Shown here: positions 54,255 to 63,960 of the stretch, one piece after another | Layout of the letters: each line of letters opens with the position of its first letter | Position numbering within the stretch: position 1 is the first letter of the stretch | Source of the DNA: Methylococcaceae bacterium | GTDB taxonomy: Bacteria > Pseudomonadota > Gammaproteobacteria > Methylococcales > Methylomonadaceae | Direction: 5' to 3' | Assembly (NCBI GenBank): GCA_030693065.1 | Contig: JAUYBL010000024.1 | Location: 62,001-126,000, forward strand | Length of the DNA stretch: 64,000 nt | Position numbers and translations under genes: made by a program | Notes under the pieces: generated by a model | Seen by the model: only the letters and a program-made list of their open reading frames with translations | Database searches by the model: none | What the model was told of the DNA's origin: nothing

Positions 54255-55298
54255 CTACTTAGAAAAAGCAATAAACCGCCGGTACGGCGAACCATGCTTC
54301 CAAGTAATCGCTTCAGTGTAATAGTGCAACAGCGCTAAATACCCCAGCAACCCCAGAGTAATCGCTTTGCGAATATCTACACCAAATAGCGTTTGGGTGA
54401 TAAAGCTAACCATTGCATCACCATAAGACTGCAACATAAACGCCAACGCAAATGACAGCACCGGCAAAACCACAAAGACATGAATGCCGCAACGTTCGGT
54501 CAGTCGATACAGTGGATTTTGCGGATGCTGGTGATGGCGATTGTAATCATGAGTGACATAGAAGACATACGCAGTCGTATCATGCACCAGCCGCGGCACC
54601 AAAATCGCGAAAAAATAATACTGTTGCAAATAAAAATAAAAGCTGCTGACCACCAGCAACACGTTGGCCCATAAAAACCACCTACCAAACGAAGTCTTCA
54701 CATATCTCTGACATATCAGCGCAGCCAACACTACACCAGCACATAACACTGCAGCACTCTGCTTAAGTAAACCGGCCTGCTGTACATCCAAGATATTTTT
54801 TAAAAAAATACCTATGTAAATACAAATACCTGCTGCCACACTTAACCACAACAACACATGAAAGGCCCAGTTCGGTAGAGTACATACGCCACGACCTATA
54901 CCATGTTGCTGTTTAAGCACATGAAACACCGTCCATGAAGCGACAATGATGTACAGCACCTTATAAGGAATAATCAAACTACCAACACCGAAAACCATGA
55001 ATACAGCCAAAGTCATTAATAAGATATTGCGCTTATAAAATTGCAGATATTCAGTATTACTGGCCAACACAATCGCACTGGCAATAATGTGCGGGGTACC
55101 AAACAAAATCTGAAATAAAATAAAATGATTGGGACTGGACGGCAAATGCGCTTGCAAATAGCCCTGCCAAAACCAGCTATCAACGCCTTGCAACAGCAAG
55201 CAAAGCGGGATAATGACATACAATCCAAGCAATAATCGAAACGACACAGTCAACTTATTCTCAGCAAGCAACGGTTGTGTGAGGGTAGTCGCAGACAT
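54255..55298 (-). CDS. Polytopic membrane protein with conserved histidines
   Basis: 347 aa, about nine hydrophobic segments. Histidine motifs are spaced like a membrane di-metal site: LFGTPHIIAS, WTVFHVLKQQHGIG, VPRLVHDTTAYVFYVTHDYNRHH and LHYYTEAITWKHGSPYRR. This recalls membrane di-iron or Brp/Blh-like oxygenases, but I do not recognise the family. It is convergent with the YpjD gene and isolated from its other neighbours. Substrate unknown. Confidence 0.7.
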   Translation of the reverse strand: MSATTLTQPLLAENKLTVSFRLLLGLYVIIPLCLLLQGVDSWFWQGYLQAHLPSSPNHFILFQILFGTPHIIASAIVLASNTEYLQFYKRNILLMTLAVFMVFGVGSLIIPYKVLYIIVASWTVFHVLKQQHGIGRGVCTLPNWAFHVLLWLSVAAGICIYIGIFLKNILDVQQAGLLKQSAAVLCAGVVLAALICQRYVKTSFGRWFLWANVLLVVSSFYFYLQQYYFFAILVPRLVHDTTAYVFYVTHDYNRHHQHPQNPLYRLTERCGIHVFVVLPVLSFALAFMLQSYGDAMVSFITQTLFGVDIRKAITLGLLGYLALLHYYTEAITWKHGSPYRRFIAFSK

Positions 55299-55385
55299 AA
55301 GATGAGCTCTCCAAGTGACAATTTATAGCTCGATATAAGTTACACTGAACGCACAAAAACCTGAAACAACTCTTACAAAATACCC

Positions 55386-55811
55386 ATGCCATTCACCTTA
55401 CACACTCGTCTACAGCAAGATTGCATTACCGTTGGCCGCTTCGATTTATGCCGATTATTGATGATGAACGACAGCCTGTATCCCTGGTTTATTTTGGTGC
55501 CAGAAAAAGCCGACATCAGTGAAATTTACCAACTTAACCAAGCTGAACGCAGTTTGTTAATTGAAGAATCAAGCTACCTTGCTGAACACCTGGCGCTTCT
55601 GTATAAGGCTGACAAGATGAATGTAGCAGCTATCGGCAACATGGTGCCGCAACTACACATTCATCACATAGTCCGATATCGAACAGATAAGGCCTGGCCA
55701 GGGCCGGTGTGGGGAAAGTTTGATGTTGTTCCACTGACGGAACAGCAAATCAGTAAGCACTTAATCCTTGTTAAAGACCGGTTAAGTACATCGCTTCGAC
55801 AAATGGACTAA
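55386..55811 (+). CDS. HIT-family hydrolase
   Basis: 141 aa. LYPWFILVPEKADISEIYQL and VPQLHIHHIVRYRTDKAWPGPVWG (cited in part) are those of a proteobacterial HIT subgroup that splits dinucleoside polyphosphates or related nucleotide conjugates. The triad reads H-I-H-H-I, so the third histidine of the usual HxHxH is displaced. Start by the first ATG after a weak ribosome site. It is convergent with the FliL-like gene and overlaps it by four bases. Confidence 0.85.
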   Translation: MPFTLHTRLQQDCITVGRFDLCRLLMMNDSLYPWFILVPEKADISEIYQLNQAERSLLIEESSYLAEHLALLYKADKMNVAAIGNMVPQLHIHHIVRYRTDKAWPGPVWGKFDVVPLTEQQISKHLILVKDRLSTSLRQMD

Positions 55812-56215
55812 TCGACCAGTATTTCGGTAAAAAACACATCCCTAAAACCATCGCTGTTTTCCAGCTTTTCCAAGGCCTTGCGTATCGTAGTTACAGTTTC
55901 CTGACGTAAGGCTTCACGCTGTTCCATGGTTTGCAGTTGATCGGAAGCGCGACCGGTGTAAAGCATGATCAATTCGTGCCGTAATGCCGGCATATGTTTT
56001 TTTATTTTAGCGACGGGCTCTGCACCTTCAACTAACAACTGAACATTGATCATCAGGTATTTGCGGGGCTCGTTCAAATTAACAGTAAACTTGGGGGTCA
56101 TTTCCAGATATTCTATAACCGGCCCAGAGCCCTCTTCCTTTTTTTCGCCGCCACTATTAGCAACAGCAAAGAAAGGCATCAGTAATAGGCTTAACAATAA
56201 AACAATTATTCGCAT
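55808..56215 (-). CDS. FliL-like exported protein
   Basis: 135 aa from the ATG at 56215, with GGAG six bases upstream. A signal peptide (MRIIVLLLSLLLMPFFAVA) precedes a FliL domain (FTVNLNEPRKYLMINVQLLVEG, then ILVD at the end). FliL sits around flagellar stators. No flagellar genes are here, so this orphan copy could have another stator or envelope role. Stop overlaps the HIT gene end. Confidence 0.8.
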   Translation of the reverse strand: MRIIVLLLSLLLMPFFAVANSGGEKKEEGSGPVIEYLEMTPKFTVNLNEPRKYLMINVQLLVEGAEPVAKIKKHMPALRHELIMLYTGRASDQLQTMEQREALRQETVTTIRKALEKLENSDGFRDVFFTEILVD

Positions 56216-56289
56216 AGCTAACTCCATACTCATCAAAAATGTGCTTTGAGTATAGGTCAACTGTAAATTTTTTTATCCGAACCCACGTA

Positions 56290-57297
56290 ATGACAAACAA
56301 ACTCGCCATCGGCCCGATAATGTTAGACATCCAGGGCCTAACTCTGGATGCTGTTGACAAAGAAAAACTGAACCATCCCAACACCGGCGCAATCATCCTG
56401 TTTTCACGTAATTATCAAGATCCTGAACAGGTAACCGAATTAATCAAAAATATCCGTGCTGCACGCAATGGCGACATCTTGATTTCCGTAGACCAAGAAG
56501 GCGGGCGGGTACAACGTTTTCAACAGGGGTTTACCCGCTTGCCACCCGCAGCCCGCTTTCTTGATGCGCCTGATTTGGCTAAACCAGCAGGCTGGCTGAT
56601 GGCGGCGGAATTGCTGGCTGTCGGAGTCGATTTCAGTTTTGCACCAGTGCTGGATATTGATTGCGGTGTTAGCGAAATTATCGGCAATCGTTCATTTGCC
56701 ACCCACCCTGCTCAAGCAACAAAACTGGCTAGCGACTTCAGAAATGGCATGAATGAAGCAGGCATGGCGGCAACCGGCAAGCACTTTCCTGGGCACGGCG
56801 CCGTAGCCTTGGACTCTCACCTGACTCTGCCAATCGATGACAGAGATCTGGACGCAATCCGCGCCAAAGACCTGCTGCCGTTTAAGCAACTGATAGCCGA
56901 AGGCTTGGAAGGCATTATGCCCGCGCATGTGCTATATCCACAGATAGATCCAAACCCAGCCGGTTTTTCCAAATTCTGGCTGCAAGACATTTTGCGCAAA
57001 GAACTGGCGTTTGACGGGGTAATTTTCAGTGACGATTTAAGCATGGAGGGCGCCGCCTCTGTGGGCGATTTCCCCACACGCGCCAAATTGGCTCAACAAG
57101 CCGGTTGCGATATGATTTTGGTCTGTAACAATGCGGCCGCCGCTGAGCAAGTGTTGGAATCGCTGCCCGTTACTAAAAACCCAGTCAGAGAACAACGCCT
57201 TAAACGTATGCAAGGCAAGCCAGCTCTCAACAGAGAACAATTGCTTCGCACTGAAAAATGGCAACAATTTTCTAATCTTATCAACTCACTTAATTAA
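56290..57297 (+). CDS. nagZ: Beta-N-acetylhexosaminidase NagZ
   Basis: 335 aa from the ATG at 56290, where MTNKLAIGPIMLDIQGLTL begins. GH3 family. SVDQEGGRVQRFQ, GKHFPGHGAVALDSH (His of the catalytic loop) and VIFSDDLSMEGA (the nucleophile Asp) are typical. It removes GlcNAc from recycled muropeptides in the cytosol. Followed by hpt and mtnP as in pseudomonads. Confidence 0.96.
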   Translation: MTNKLAIGPIMLDIQGLTLDAVDKEKLNHPNTGAIILFSRNYQDPEQVTELIKNIRAARNGDILISVDQEGGRVQRFQQGFTRLPPAARFLDAPDLAKPAGWLMAAELLAVGVDFSFAPVLDIDCGVSEIIGNRSFATHPAQATKLASDFRNGMNEAGMAATGKHFPGHGAVALDSHLTLPIDDRDLDAIRAKDLLPFKQLIAEGLEGIMPAHVLYPQIDPNPAGFSKFWLQDILRKELAFDGVIFSDDLSMEGAASVGDFPTRAKLAQQAGCDMILVCNNAAAAEQVLESLPVTKNPVREQRLKRMQGKPALNREQLLRTEKWQQFSNLINSLN

Positions 57298-57298
57298 T

Positions 57299-58590
<1,292 letters not shown>

Positions 58591-58973
58591 ATTTTGAAAA
58601 TGTTGTAACTATTCACCGAATCCAAGGGGCGAATTTATTCGCCTCGAGAGCTTCGATGCTGTCCGGCGGGACCAAATATAGGTAAGTGCAACAGAAGCCA
58701 CCTATAAATCTAATGAGAACCTCTAAAAATTATCCATTCATGCTTCGACAAGCTCAGCACGAACGGATAAGTCACTGATTTAAATAGATCACCGTTCCCA
58801 CTCGACTGCATGGATGTAGGAGATAGAGCAACGCAGGAGCAGTTGCCGAGAGCTTGTCGAAGTGCAATTTTTAGAGGCTCCCTAATGCTTATGTTCCCTT
58901 TTCCGGAATTTTTCAGCACTGGCTAGACTCTTTCAACCTCGAACAGCAAGCCCAGATCTTTATCGTTAATTTC
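58591..58973. other. Intergenic region mostly occupied by MITE copy B
   Basis: 383 bases between mtnP and rlmF (convergent). 58715-58882 is the MITE-like element. The remaining flanks hold no gene or clear terminator. Confidence 0.6.
58715..58882. mobile_element. MITE-like element, copy B
   Basis: 168 bases with terminal inverted repeats GAGAACCTCTAAAAATT (58715-58731) and, reversed, GGGAGCCTCTAAAAATT (58866-58882). Inside are TGCTTCGACAAGCTCAGCACGAACGG (in part shared with copy A) and a segment shared in inverse with 40374-40414. No coding capacity. Confidence 0.75.
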
Positions 58974-59969
58974 TCATTGCCAGCGCGCACGCCCCCAAGA
59001 ACGGCGCTGCTCTGCATCCAAAAAAGTCCATGCCACCAAGCGGCTCTTTTTTTGCCCCTGCGCCATCTCTATCGTTCTAAAATCTTGCACTCTCGCTTTT
59101 TTCAGTGCGCGGTAGACGCCGGGCAGACTGGCAGACTTTGAAATCAGCGTGGTAAACCATAAGCAACGGCCAGAAAATACAGCGCTCTCAGCAATCATAC
59201 GGCAGACGAACGCTTCTTCGCCGCCGTCACACCACAACTCCGCGCCCTGCCCGCCAAAATTCAACACCGGTTTTCTGGCGACTGCTTTGCCAAGATTCTT
59301 CCATTTGCGTTGCGTTCCCGCCAGTGCGTCGGAGGGTGAGGCATGAAAAGGCGGATTGCACAGCGTCACATCAAACACTTCGTCAGCCTGAATAATGCCC
59401 TTAAAAATAAAACTACTGGAAGATTGCAGCCGCAGCTCAATCGCCTCGCTTAATCCTGGATTGGCATCCAGAATGCGTTGCGCATTGGCGAGCGCGGCCG
59501 GATCAATATCGCTGCCGACGAACTGCCAGCCATAGCAACGCTGGCCAAGCAGCGGATAAATGCCGTTCGCACCGGTGCCGATGTCGAGCGCTCGCGCGCA
59601 AGACGGCACTAGACCTAAGTTATTTTCAGCCAATAAATCCGCCAGATAATGTAAATAATCCGCCCGGCCCGGAATCGGCGGACAAAGATACTGCGCCGGA
59701 ATATCCCAACTGGTAATGCCATAACAATCCAATAAAAGCGCCCGATTCAGCGCCCTGACCGCAGCCGGATTGGCAAAATCAATGGATGCATCACCATAAG
59801 CATTGGCCGATACAAAGGCCGCCAACTCTGGGCTGGCCGTGATGAGTTGCGGGAAGTCATAACGCCCCCGATGCAGATTGCGCGGATGCAAAGCGAGTTT
59901 TACTGCCTTTACGGAAGCGGATCGTTTAGCTGGCTGCTGAAAAGCGCGCTTTGATTTTTCCCGATTCAT
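58974..59969 (-). CDS. rlmF: 23S rRNA m6A1618 methyltransferase RlmF
   Basis: 331 aa. [33 protein letters not shown] (SAM loop), and the catalytic LCNPPFHAS fit RlmF (YbiN). It methylates A1618 of 23S rRNA. The basic N-terminus and the [11 protein letters not shown] stretch are also family-typical. Confidence 0.95.
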   Translation of the reverse strand: MNREKSKRAFQQPAKRSASVKAVKLALHPRNLHRGRYDFPQLITASPELAAFVSANAYGDASIDFANPAAVRALNRALLLDCYGITSWDIPAQYLCPPIPGRADYLHYLADLLAENNLGLVPSCARALDIGTGANGIYPLLGQRCYGWQFVGSDIDPAALANAQRILDANPGLSEAIELRLQSSSSFIFKGIIQADEVFDVTLCNPPFHASPSDALAGTQRKWKNLGKAVARKPVLNFGGQGAELWCDGGEEAFVCRMIAESAVFSGRCLWFTTLISKSASLPGVYRALKKARVQDFRTIEMAQGQKKSRLVAWTFLDAEQRRSWGRARWQ

Positions 59970-59985
59970 GTCATAGCCAGCTCAA

Positions 59986-60048
59986 CTAGGGCCTCCGCCG
60001 ATTTCCAATCCTTTGCAGTGCTTTGTTTTCGTCCCACTCATATTCCAT
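59986..60048 (-). pseudogene. BrnT toxin remnant
   Basis: From the ATG at 60048 the frame reads MEYEWDENKALQRI, like the start of BrnT (DUF497) toxins, then goes out of register and stops after 20 codons. No brnA is present. A hairpin element and an attC-like site lie just upstream, so the gene was probably cut by rearrangement. Confidence 0.5.
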
Positions 60049-60154
60049 AAAAACTCTTATTTTTGATTTTACAACACTCGCGACTTGTAAGGCAGTGGCG
60101 TCGTGGATTCGCCGATTGGCAATCCGCCATTCATCCACGTTACCGGGGTTTTTC

Positions 60155-60240
60155 GTAGGGTGGGCAAGCGTCTTTTTGCTTGCCCACCAATTATGCCAAA
60201 GTCTGCGTGGGCAAACGATACAGCCGTTTGCCCACCCTAC
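60155..60240. repeat. Nested inverted repeat (GTAGGGTGGGCAA ends)
   Basis: GTAGGGTGGGCAA at 60155-60167 pairs exactly with 60228-60240. Each half also folds alone: GTGGGCAAGC with GCTTGCCCAC, and GTGGGCAAACG with CGTTTGCCCAC. It is a cruciform-like repeat of the same general kind as 12811-12878 and 46095-46185. Confidence 0.85.
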
Positions 60241-60294
60241 CCGGCTAATGAAATCCAATCAGAAATCTCTCCGGTTATGTTGTGTGCCCCTTAT

Positions 60295-60347
60295 GCATAA
60301 CGCCGTGCTCAACGGAAAATTCGTCCGAGTGCAGCACTTTGTTATGT
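60295..60347 (-). other. attC-like integron recombination site
   Basis: Read on the minus strand: ACATAAC (60347-60341), then AAAGTGCTGCACTCGG, a short centre, TTGAGCACGGC and GTTATGC (60301-60295). The outer 7-base boxes are inverse copies (6 of 7). The inner arms GTGCT-CA/TGAGCAC pair with one extra unpaired G, a known mark of attC folded sites. The stop codon of the upstream gene lies in the first box, as in true cassettes. Confidence 0.75.
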
Positions 60348-61108
60348 GCCATCTCGTTGCTTGATATGACCTTGTGTTTCGGTTGGGATTAAATCAGCGT
60401 AAAGCTCCTCTAATTCTTTTGGTTTAGTAATTAGTTCTTCAGCAATAAAATTTAAAATACCAAATAACTTTTGAGCAATTTCAGTATTGTCTTCCAAGTT
60501 TATTTGCCCAGGATGAACGGCATTATTGCCTATTACTCTTAGCAAATCTAAAGCTTGCTGTATTTTCGGGCTCATACCTTCAGCTACTAACGCCTTTATA
60601 TCGTCGTTTATGTTCTTACCACTCTTGCCTACTTGTTCCAATAGTTTTTGAAGAGCTAAGCGTAATAGAGCGGTAGCGCCTTTTGGTGAGTCTATAAGAA
60701 TTGAAGAAGCCTCAATGTAAAGAGCTCTAATGTCTTCGTTTAAGTCATCATTTGGTGGTGGAAGTGTCGTTTTTTTAGGATAAACGATTACTTTGTTTAC
60801 CCACAATGTAAATTCTTCACATGAAGAGCACGTGGCTATTGAAAATCCCCTAGGCACAAATTTGTAAAAATTATTTTTAAACCCATCATCAATTTCTTTT
60901 AAGAAACCGACTATCTGTGTTTGAGCGTAATCACCAATACTTGGCCTGTAATCCAAGTAGAGATGATGAAAAATTCCTGTTGCCGTGCTACTTGCATTAT
61001 TCGCAGTAAACCACTCTTGGCTTGCAACTGTATTGCAGTGTGGACATTGAAATTTCTTATTTCCATACTCAGGTATCATTAATTACTCCGTAAATTTACC
61101 TCACATAA
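60296..61108 (-). mobile_element. Probable single integron gene cassette
   Basis: A GTTATGT core on the minus strand at 61109-61103 lies just upstream of the DUF4145 gene, and the attC-like site ends with GTTATGC at 60301-60295. The unit in between holds one gene with its stop in the attC box and very short 5' spacing, the layout of a gene cassette. No integrase gene is in the window. Confidence 0.6.
60342..61079 (-). CDS. DUF4145 protein with zinc ribbon (cassette gene)
   Basis: 245 aa. An N-terminal zinc-ribbon (CPHC near residue 12, CSSC near residue 85) is followed by a DUF4145 helical domain: ALYIEASSILIDSPKGATALLRLALQKLLEQ, GMSPKIQQALDLLRVIGNNAVHPG, NFIAEELITKPKELEELY (each a family hallmark, cited in part). 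DUF4145 occurs alone or in restriction and defence proteins and may bind nucleic acids. The stop TAA is part of the attC box, so the gene appears to be carried as a cassette. Confidence 0.88.
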   Translation of the reverse strand: MIPEYGNKKFQCPHCNTVASQEWFTANNASSTATGIFHHLYLDYRPSIGDYAQTQIVGFLKEIDDGFKNNFYKFVPRGFSIATCSSCEEFTLWVNKVIVYPKKTTLPPPNDDLNEDIRALYIEASSILIDSPKGATALLRLALQKLLEQVGKSGKNINDDIKALVAEGMSPKIQQALDLLRVIGNNAVHPGQINLEDNTEIAQKLFGILNFIAEELITKPKELEELYADLIPTETQGHIKQRDGT

Positions 61109-61174
61109 CAAATAATTATATGGTTTCTGTATATCTTCTCCTATCGGATGATATACAACGAAACCGCCTTACAA

Positions 61175-62206
61175 CTATTTCCTGGGTTCCCGCTTGCGCA
61201 TTCTTTGCGGCACCGGAACTGCTGGCTCGGGCTTCTCATCCTGAAATTTTTCCGGAGTCATGCCGGCAAATTCAAACAACAATTCCAGCTCTTTGCCGTT
61301 AATTTCGTAATGGGCTTTAGCTTTTAGCCGTTCCGGCAATACTACCGGTCCATAACGCACACGAATCAATCTGCTGACGGTAACGCCTTGTGATTCCCAT
61401 AAACGCCTGACTAAACGGTTTCGGCCTTCGCTGACAATAACGTGATACCACTTGTTGGCACCTTCGCCGCCATAAAAACGAATTTCATCAAATTTGGCTT
61501 TGCCGTCTTCCAGTTCCACGCCCTGTTTGAGCAGCGCTAAGGTGGCCTCTGGTACATCACCTAAAATACGCACGGCATATTCACGTTCAACTTGGGACGA
61601 TGGGTGCATCAAGCGATTCGCCAGTTCGCCGTTATTGGTGACCAGCAATAACCCAGAGGTATTAATGTCTAAGCGTCCGACGGAAATCCAGCGTGCCGTG
61701 AGCAGTTTCGGCAACTGGGTAAAAATTACCGGGCGGCCTTCCGGATCACGGCGAGTAACCACTTCGCCGGTAGGTTTGTGATACAGCAACACGCGAGTGG
61801 GTTGCAGGGCAAACTTTTCCCAATTAATAATTCTTTCGTTAAGCAGCAAGCGATCGCCATCTCTTAGACGGTCGCCAAGCTTAACGGGGTGCCCGTTAAG
61901 CGTCAGCTTACCTTCGTCTATCCAGCGCTCAATTTCTCGCCGGGAACCAACGCCGCCGCGCGCCAGCACTTTTTGGATACGCTCGCCGCCATCGACTGGC
62001 TCGGATTTTTTCGGCCTAGGCGCAGATTTAGCTGCTGATTTATCTGCAGGTTTATTGTCGGATTTGGCTTTATTTTCAGCCAACTGCTCTTGATAACGTT
62101 TAGCTGAGCCCGGCTTGCTCTTGGTTGGTTTCTGCGGCCGCTGTGTTGATTTTTGTGTCCTCGAGGGACTCTTCGGTGGCTTGTTGCCTGGTTTGTTGTT
62201 GCTCAC
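61175..62206 (-). CDS. rluB: 23S rRNA pseudouridine synthase RluB
   Basis: 343 aa starting at GTG with CAGGTAGACA upstream. A basic Lys/Pro/Ser-rich N-tail is followed by an S4 domain (RIQKVLARGGVGSRREIERWI) and the RsuA/RluB core with the catalytic Asp in SVGRLDINTSGLLLVTNNG. Makes pseudouridine 2605 in 23S rRNA. The start lies 107 bases inside the end of scpB. Confidence 0.94.
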   Translation of the reverse strand: MSNNKPGNKPPKSPSRTQKSTQRPQKPTKSKPGSAKRYQEQLAENKAKSDNKPADKSAAKSAPRPKKSEPVDGGERIQKVLARGGVGSRREIERWIDEGKLTLNGHPVKLGDRLRDGDRLLLNERIINWEKFALQPTRVLLYHKPTGEVVTRRDPEGRPVIFTQLPKLLTARWISVGRLDINTSGLLLVTNNGELANRLMHPSSQVEREYAVRILGDVPEATLALLKQGVELEDGKAKFDEIRFYGGEGANKWYHVIVSEGRNRLVRRLWESQGVTVSRLIRVRYGPVVLPERLKAKAHYEINGKELELLFEFAGMTPEKFQDEKPEPAVPVPQRMRKREPRK

Positions 62207-63350
62207 TGTCTACCTGCTTATGTAGTTGACTATTATCTGCCGCCAAATCAAGGTTTTGTATTTCTTGTAAGGTAGGCAGTTCGGTTAATGATTCAATATT
62301 AAAATAATCCAGAAATTGTTTGGTGGTGCCGTATAAGCCGGGCCTGCCCGGCACTTCTTTGTGTGCTATCACGCGTACCCATTCGCGTTCTAATAAGGTT
62401 TGAATGATGCTGGAGCTAACGCTGACACCGCGAATATCTTCAATTTCGCCACGAGTCACCGGCTGCCTATAGGCAATAATCGACAAGGTTTCCAGTAAAG
62501 CGCGTGAATATTTCGGCGGTTTTTCCTCAAATAACCGAGACACCCAGCGCGATAATTCTATTTTCACTTGAAAACGGTAGCCGCTAGCCAGTTTTTTTAA
62601 TTCGACTGGCCTTGTTTTATGCTCTTCAATAATTGCATCAATCGCCAGTTGAATATCTAGCGAATCCGGCTGCTCAATTTCCGGAAATACTTGCTGTATT
62701 TGTTTGACCGTCATTGGCCGATTGGCAGCAAATAAAATGGCTTCAACGATGCGCTTTAATTCCATATTACATTCAGGTGCTTCAATGATGGACGTTACCC
62801 GCTCGGTTACCGGCAAGTTGACAGCTTCCAACTGCCCGCGTGGGCTGGGAGTGTCGCAATTGATAGGGAGCCTACGCGACCGACTGCCGAATTTAGCATA
62901 ACTACCTAATTTGCTCGCAGGGATTGGGTCACTTGGTAGCGGCTCGGCGACAATCTTAATAATCTCATTGACTGCGTTGTCAATTGGAAGCCTGCGCGAC
63001 CGGCTGCTGAATTTAGCATAACGACCTAATTTACTCGCCGGGATTGGGTCACTCGGTAACGGCTCGGCGACGATGTTAATGGTTTCATTGGCGGCTTTGT
63101 CAGTGACGGGTTTACGTACTCGCGGTTTCGCGGGTGGTTTAGGCGTAACCGCTGCTGGCTGCGGTGATAATTCGGATTTCGGCGAAGGGCTCGGACTGGA
63201 TGATGTCGATGAGTCGCTCTTTGCTGAGTTCGAGGACGGCCAAAAACGTGACGACGACTCCGTGTCGGCCTTCTTTTCGGATAAATAGTTGCGAGAAAAG
63301 GAGACTATCTTCTCCTTCAAGGTTTGCCAAAATGGTTGCCATTCGTTCAC
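62100..63350 (-). CDS. scpB: Condensin subunit ScpB with unusual N-terminal extension
   Basis: 416 aa by the longest frame (GTG at 63350, no good ribosome site). The family core begins near Met196 (ATG at 62765): MELKRIVEAILFAANRP, YRFQVKIELSRWVSRLFEEKPPKYSRALLETLSIIAYRQPVTRGEIEDIRGVSV (in part) and EVPGRPGLYGTTKQFLDYF. Before it lies a 195-residue extension rich in Ser, Pro and Lys that includes two 40-residue tandem repeats. The first part overlaps scpA by 212 bases. Which start is used is not settled, but the repeats show coding constraint. ScpB forms the SMC-ScpAB chromosome organiser. Confidence 0.88.
   Translation of the reverse strand: MNEWQPFWQTLKEKIVSFSRNYLSEKKADTESSSRFWPSSNSAKSDSSTSSSPSPSPKSELSPQPAAVTPKPPAKPRVRKPVTDKAANETINIVAEPLPSDPIPASKLGRYAKFSSRSRRLPIDNAVNEIIKIVAEPLPSDPIPASKLGSYAKFGSRSRRLPINCDTPSPRGQLEAVNLPVTERVTSIIEAPECNMELKRIVEAILFAANRPMTVKQIQQVFPEIEQPDSLDIQLAIDAIIEEHKTRPVELKKLASGYRFQVKIELSRWVSRLFEEKPPKYSRALLETLSIIAYRQPVTRGEIEDIRGVSVSSSIIQTLLEREWVRVIAHKEVPGRPGLYGTTKQFLDYFNIESLTELPTLQEIQNLDLAADNSQLHKQVDSEQQQTRQQATEESLEDTKINTAAAETNQEQAGLS
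62861..63100 (-). repeat. Two 120-bp tandem repeats inside scpB
   Basis: The units at about 63100-62981 and 62980-62861 encode NETINIVAEPLPSDPIPASK... and NEIIKIVAEPLPSDPIPASK.... Most base differences between the copies are silent, so they have been kept as protein. Confidence 0.85.
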
Positions 63351-63960
63351 GGACAGATAAGGGCTCTTTGGTAATTTGATGGTGAGTTAGGTTACTGGCG
63401 CGTTTCAGTACATCTTGAAATGCCAGCAGAATTTCTTTTAATTGGACATCAGGGTGATTTATTTGCCCCTGTTGCACCGTCGAAGTATCGATAGTACAAG
63501 CAAATATATCTCGCTCATCGCGAGGTAGCTGGTCCAGTTCTTCGGCTGCTTGTTTAATCTGTTCGTATTCTTGCAGCCTGCGAATTAGAGTAGCTCTTGG
63601 GTCCTCTTCTTCATCTTCCAGCTCAGGCTGACGAGGCAATAACATTCTGGATTTTATTTCCGCCAATAACGCGGCCATCACTAAATATTCCGCGGCCAGC
63701 TCCAAATTTAACTCGCTCATCATCTGAATGTAAGCGATATATTGATGGGTAATCTGGGCAATCGGGATGTTAACGATGTCGACGTTTTGGCGCCGGATTA
63801 AATACAGCAATAAGTCCAGTGGGCCTTCAAACAACTCCAGGAACACTTCCAACGCATCGGGTGGAATATATAAATCGTCAGGGAGCAGATGAAAAGGTGC
63901 GCCATTGACGATGGCAAGTGCTGGCGGTTCTGAAGCAAGCTCCACCGTATTTTCTTGCAT
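63139..63960 (-). CDS. scpA: Condensin subunit ScpA
   Basis: 273 aa from the ATG at 63960; a TTG seven codons earlier is less likely. ALEVFLELFEGPLDLLLYLIRRQNVDI is the ScpA kleisin start (in part), EYLVMAALLAEIKSRMLLP follows, and the C-terminal winged helix ends TFLAVLELSKERLIDIIQSE. Works with SMC and ScpB in chromosome segregation. Its last 212 bases overlap the scpB frame. Confidence 0.94.
   Translation of the reverse strand: MQENTVELASEPPALAIVNGAPFHLLPDDLYIPPDALEVFLELFEGPLDLLLYLIRRQNVDIVNIPIAQITHQYIAYIQMMSELNLELAAEYLVMAALLAEIKSRMLLPRQPELEDEEEDPRATLIRRLQEYEQIKQAAEELDQLPRDERDIFACTIDTSTVQQGQINHPDVQLKEILLAFQDVLKRASNLTHHQITKEPLSVRERMATILANLEGEDSLLFSQLFIRKEGRHGVVVTFLAVLELSKERLIDIIQSEPFAEIRIITAASSGYA

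Noticed and set aside
59986-60258. 90-codon minus frame as a real gene
   Set aside because: Only the last 20 codons resemble a protein (BrnT); the rest is translated repeat hairpin.
62861-63100. CRISPR array from the repeats in this region
   Set aside because: Only two long coding repeats, no spacers; no other regularly spaced repeats were seen in the window.
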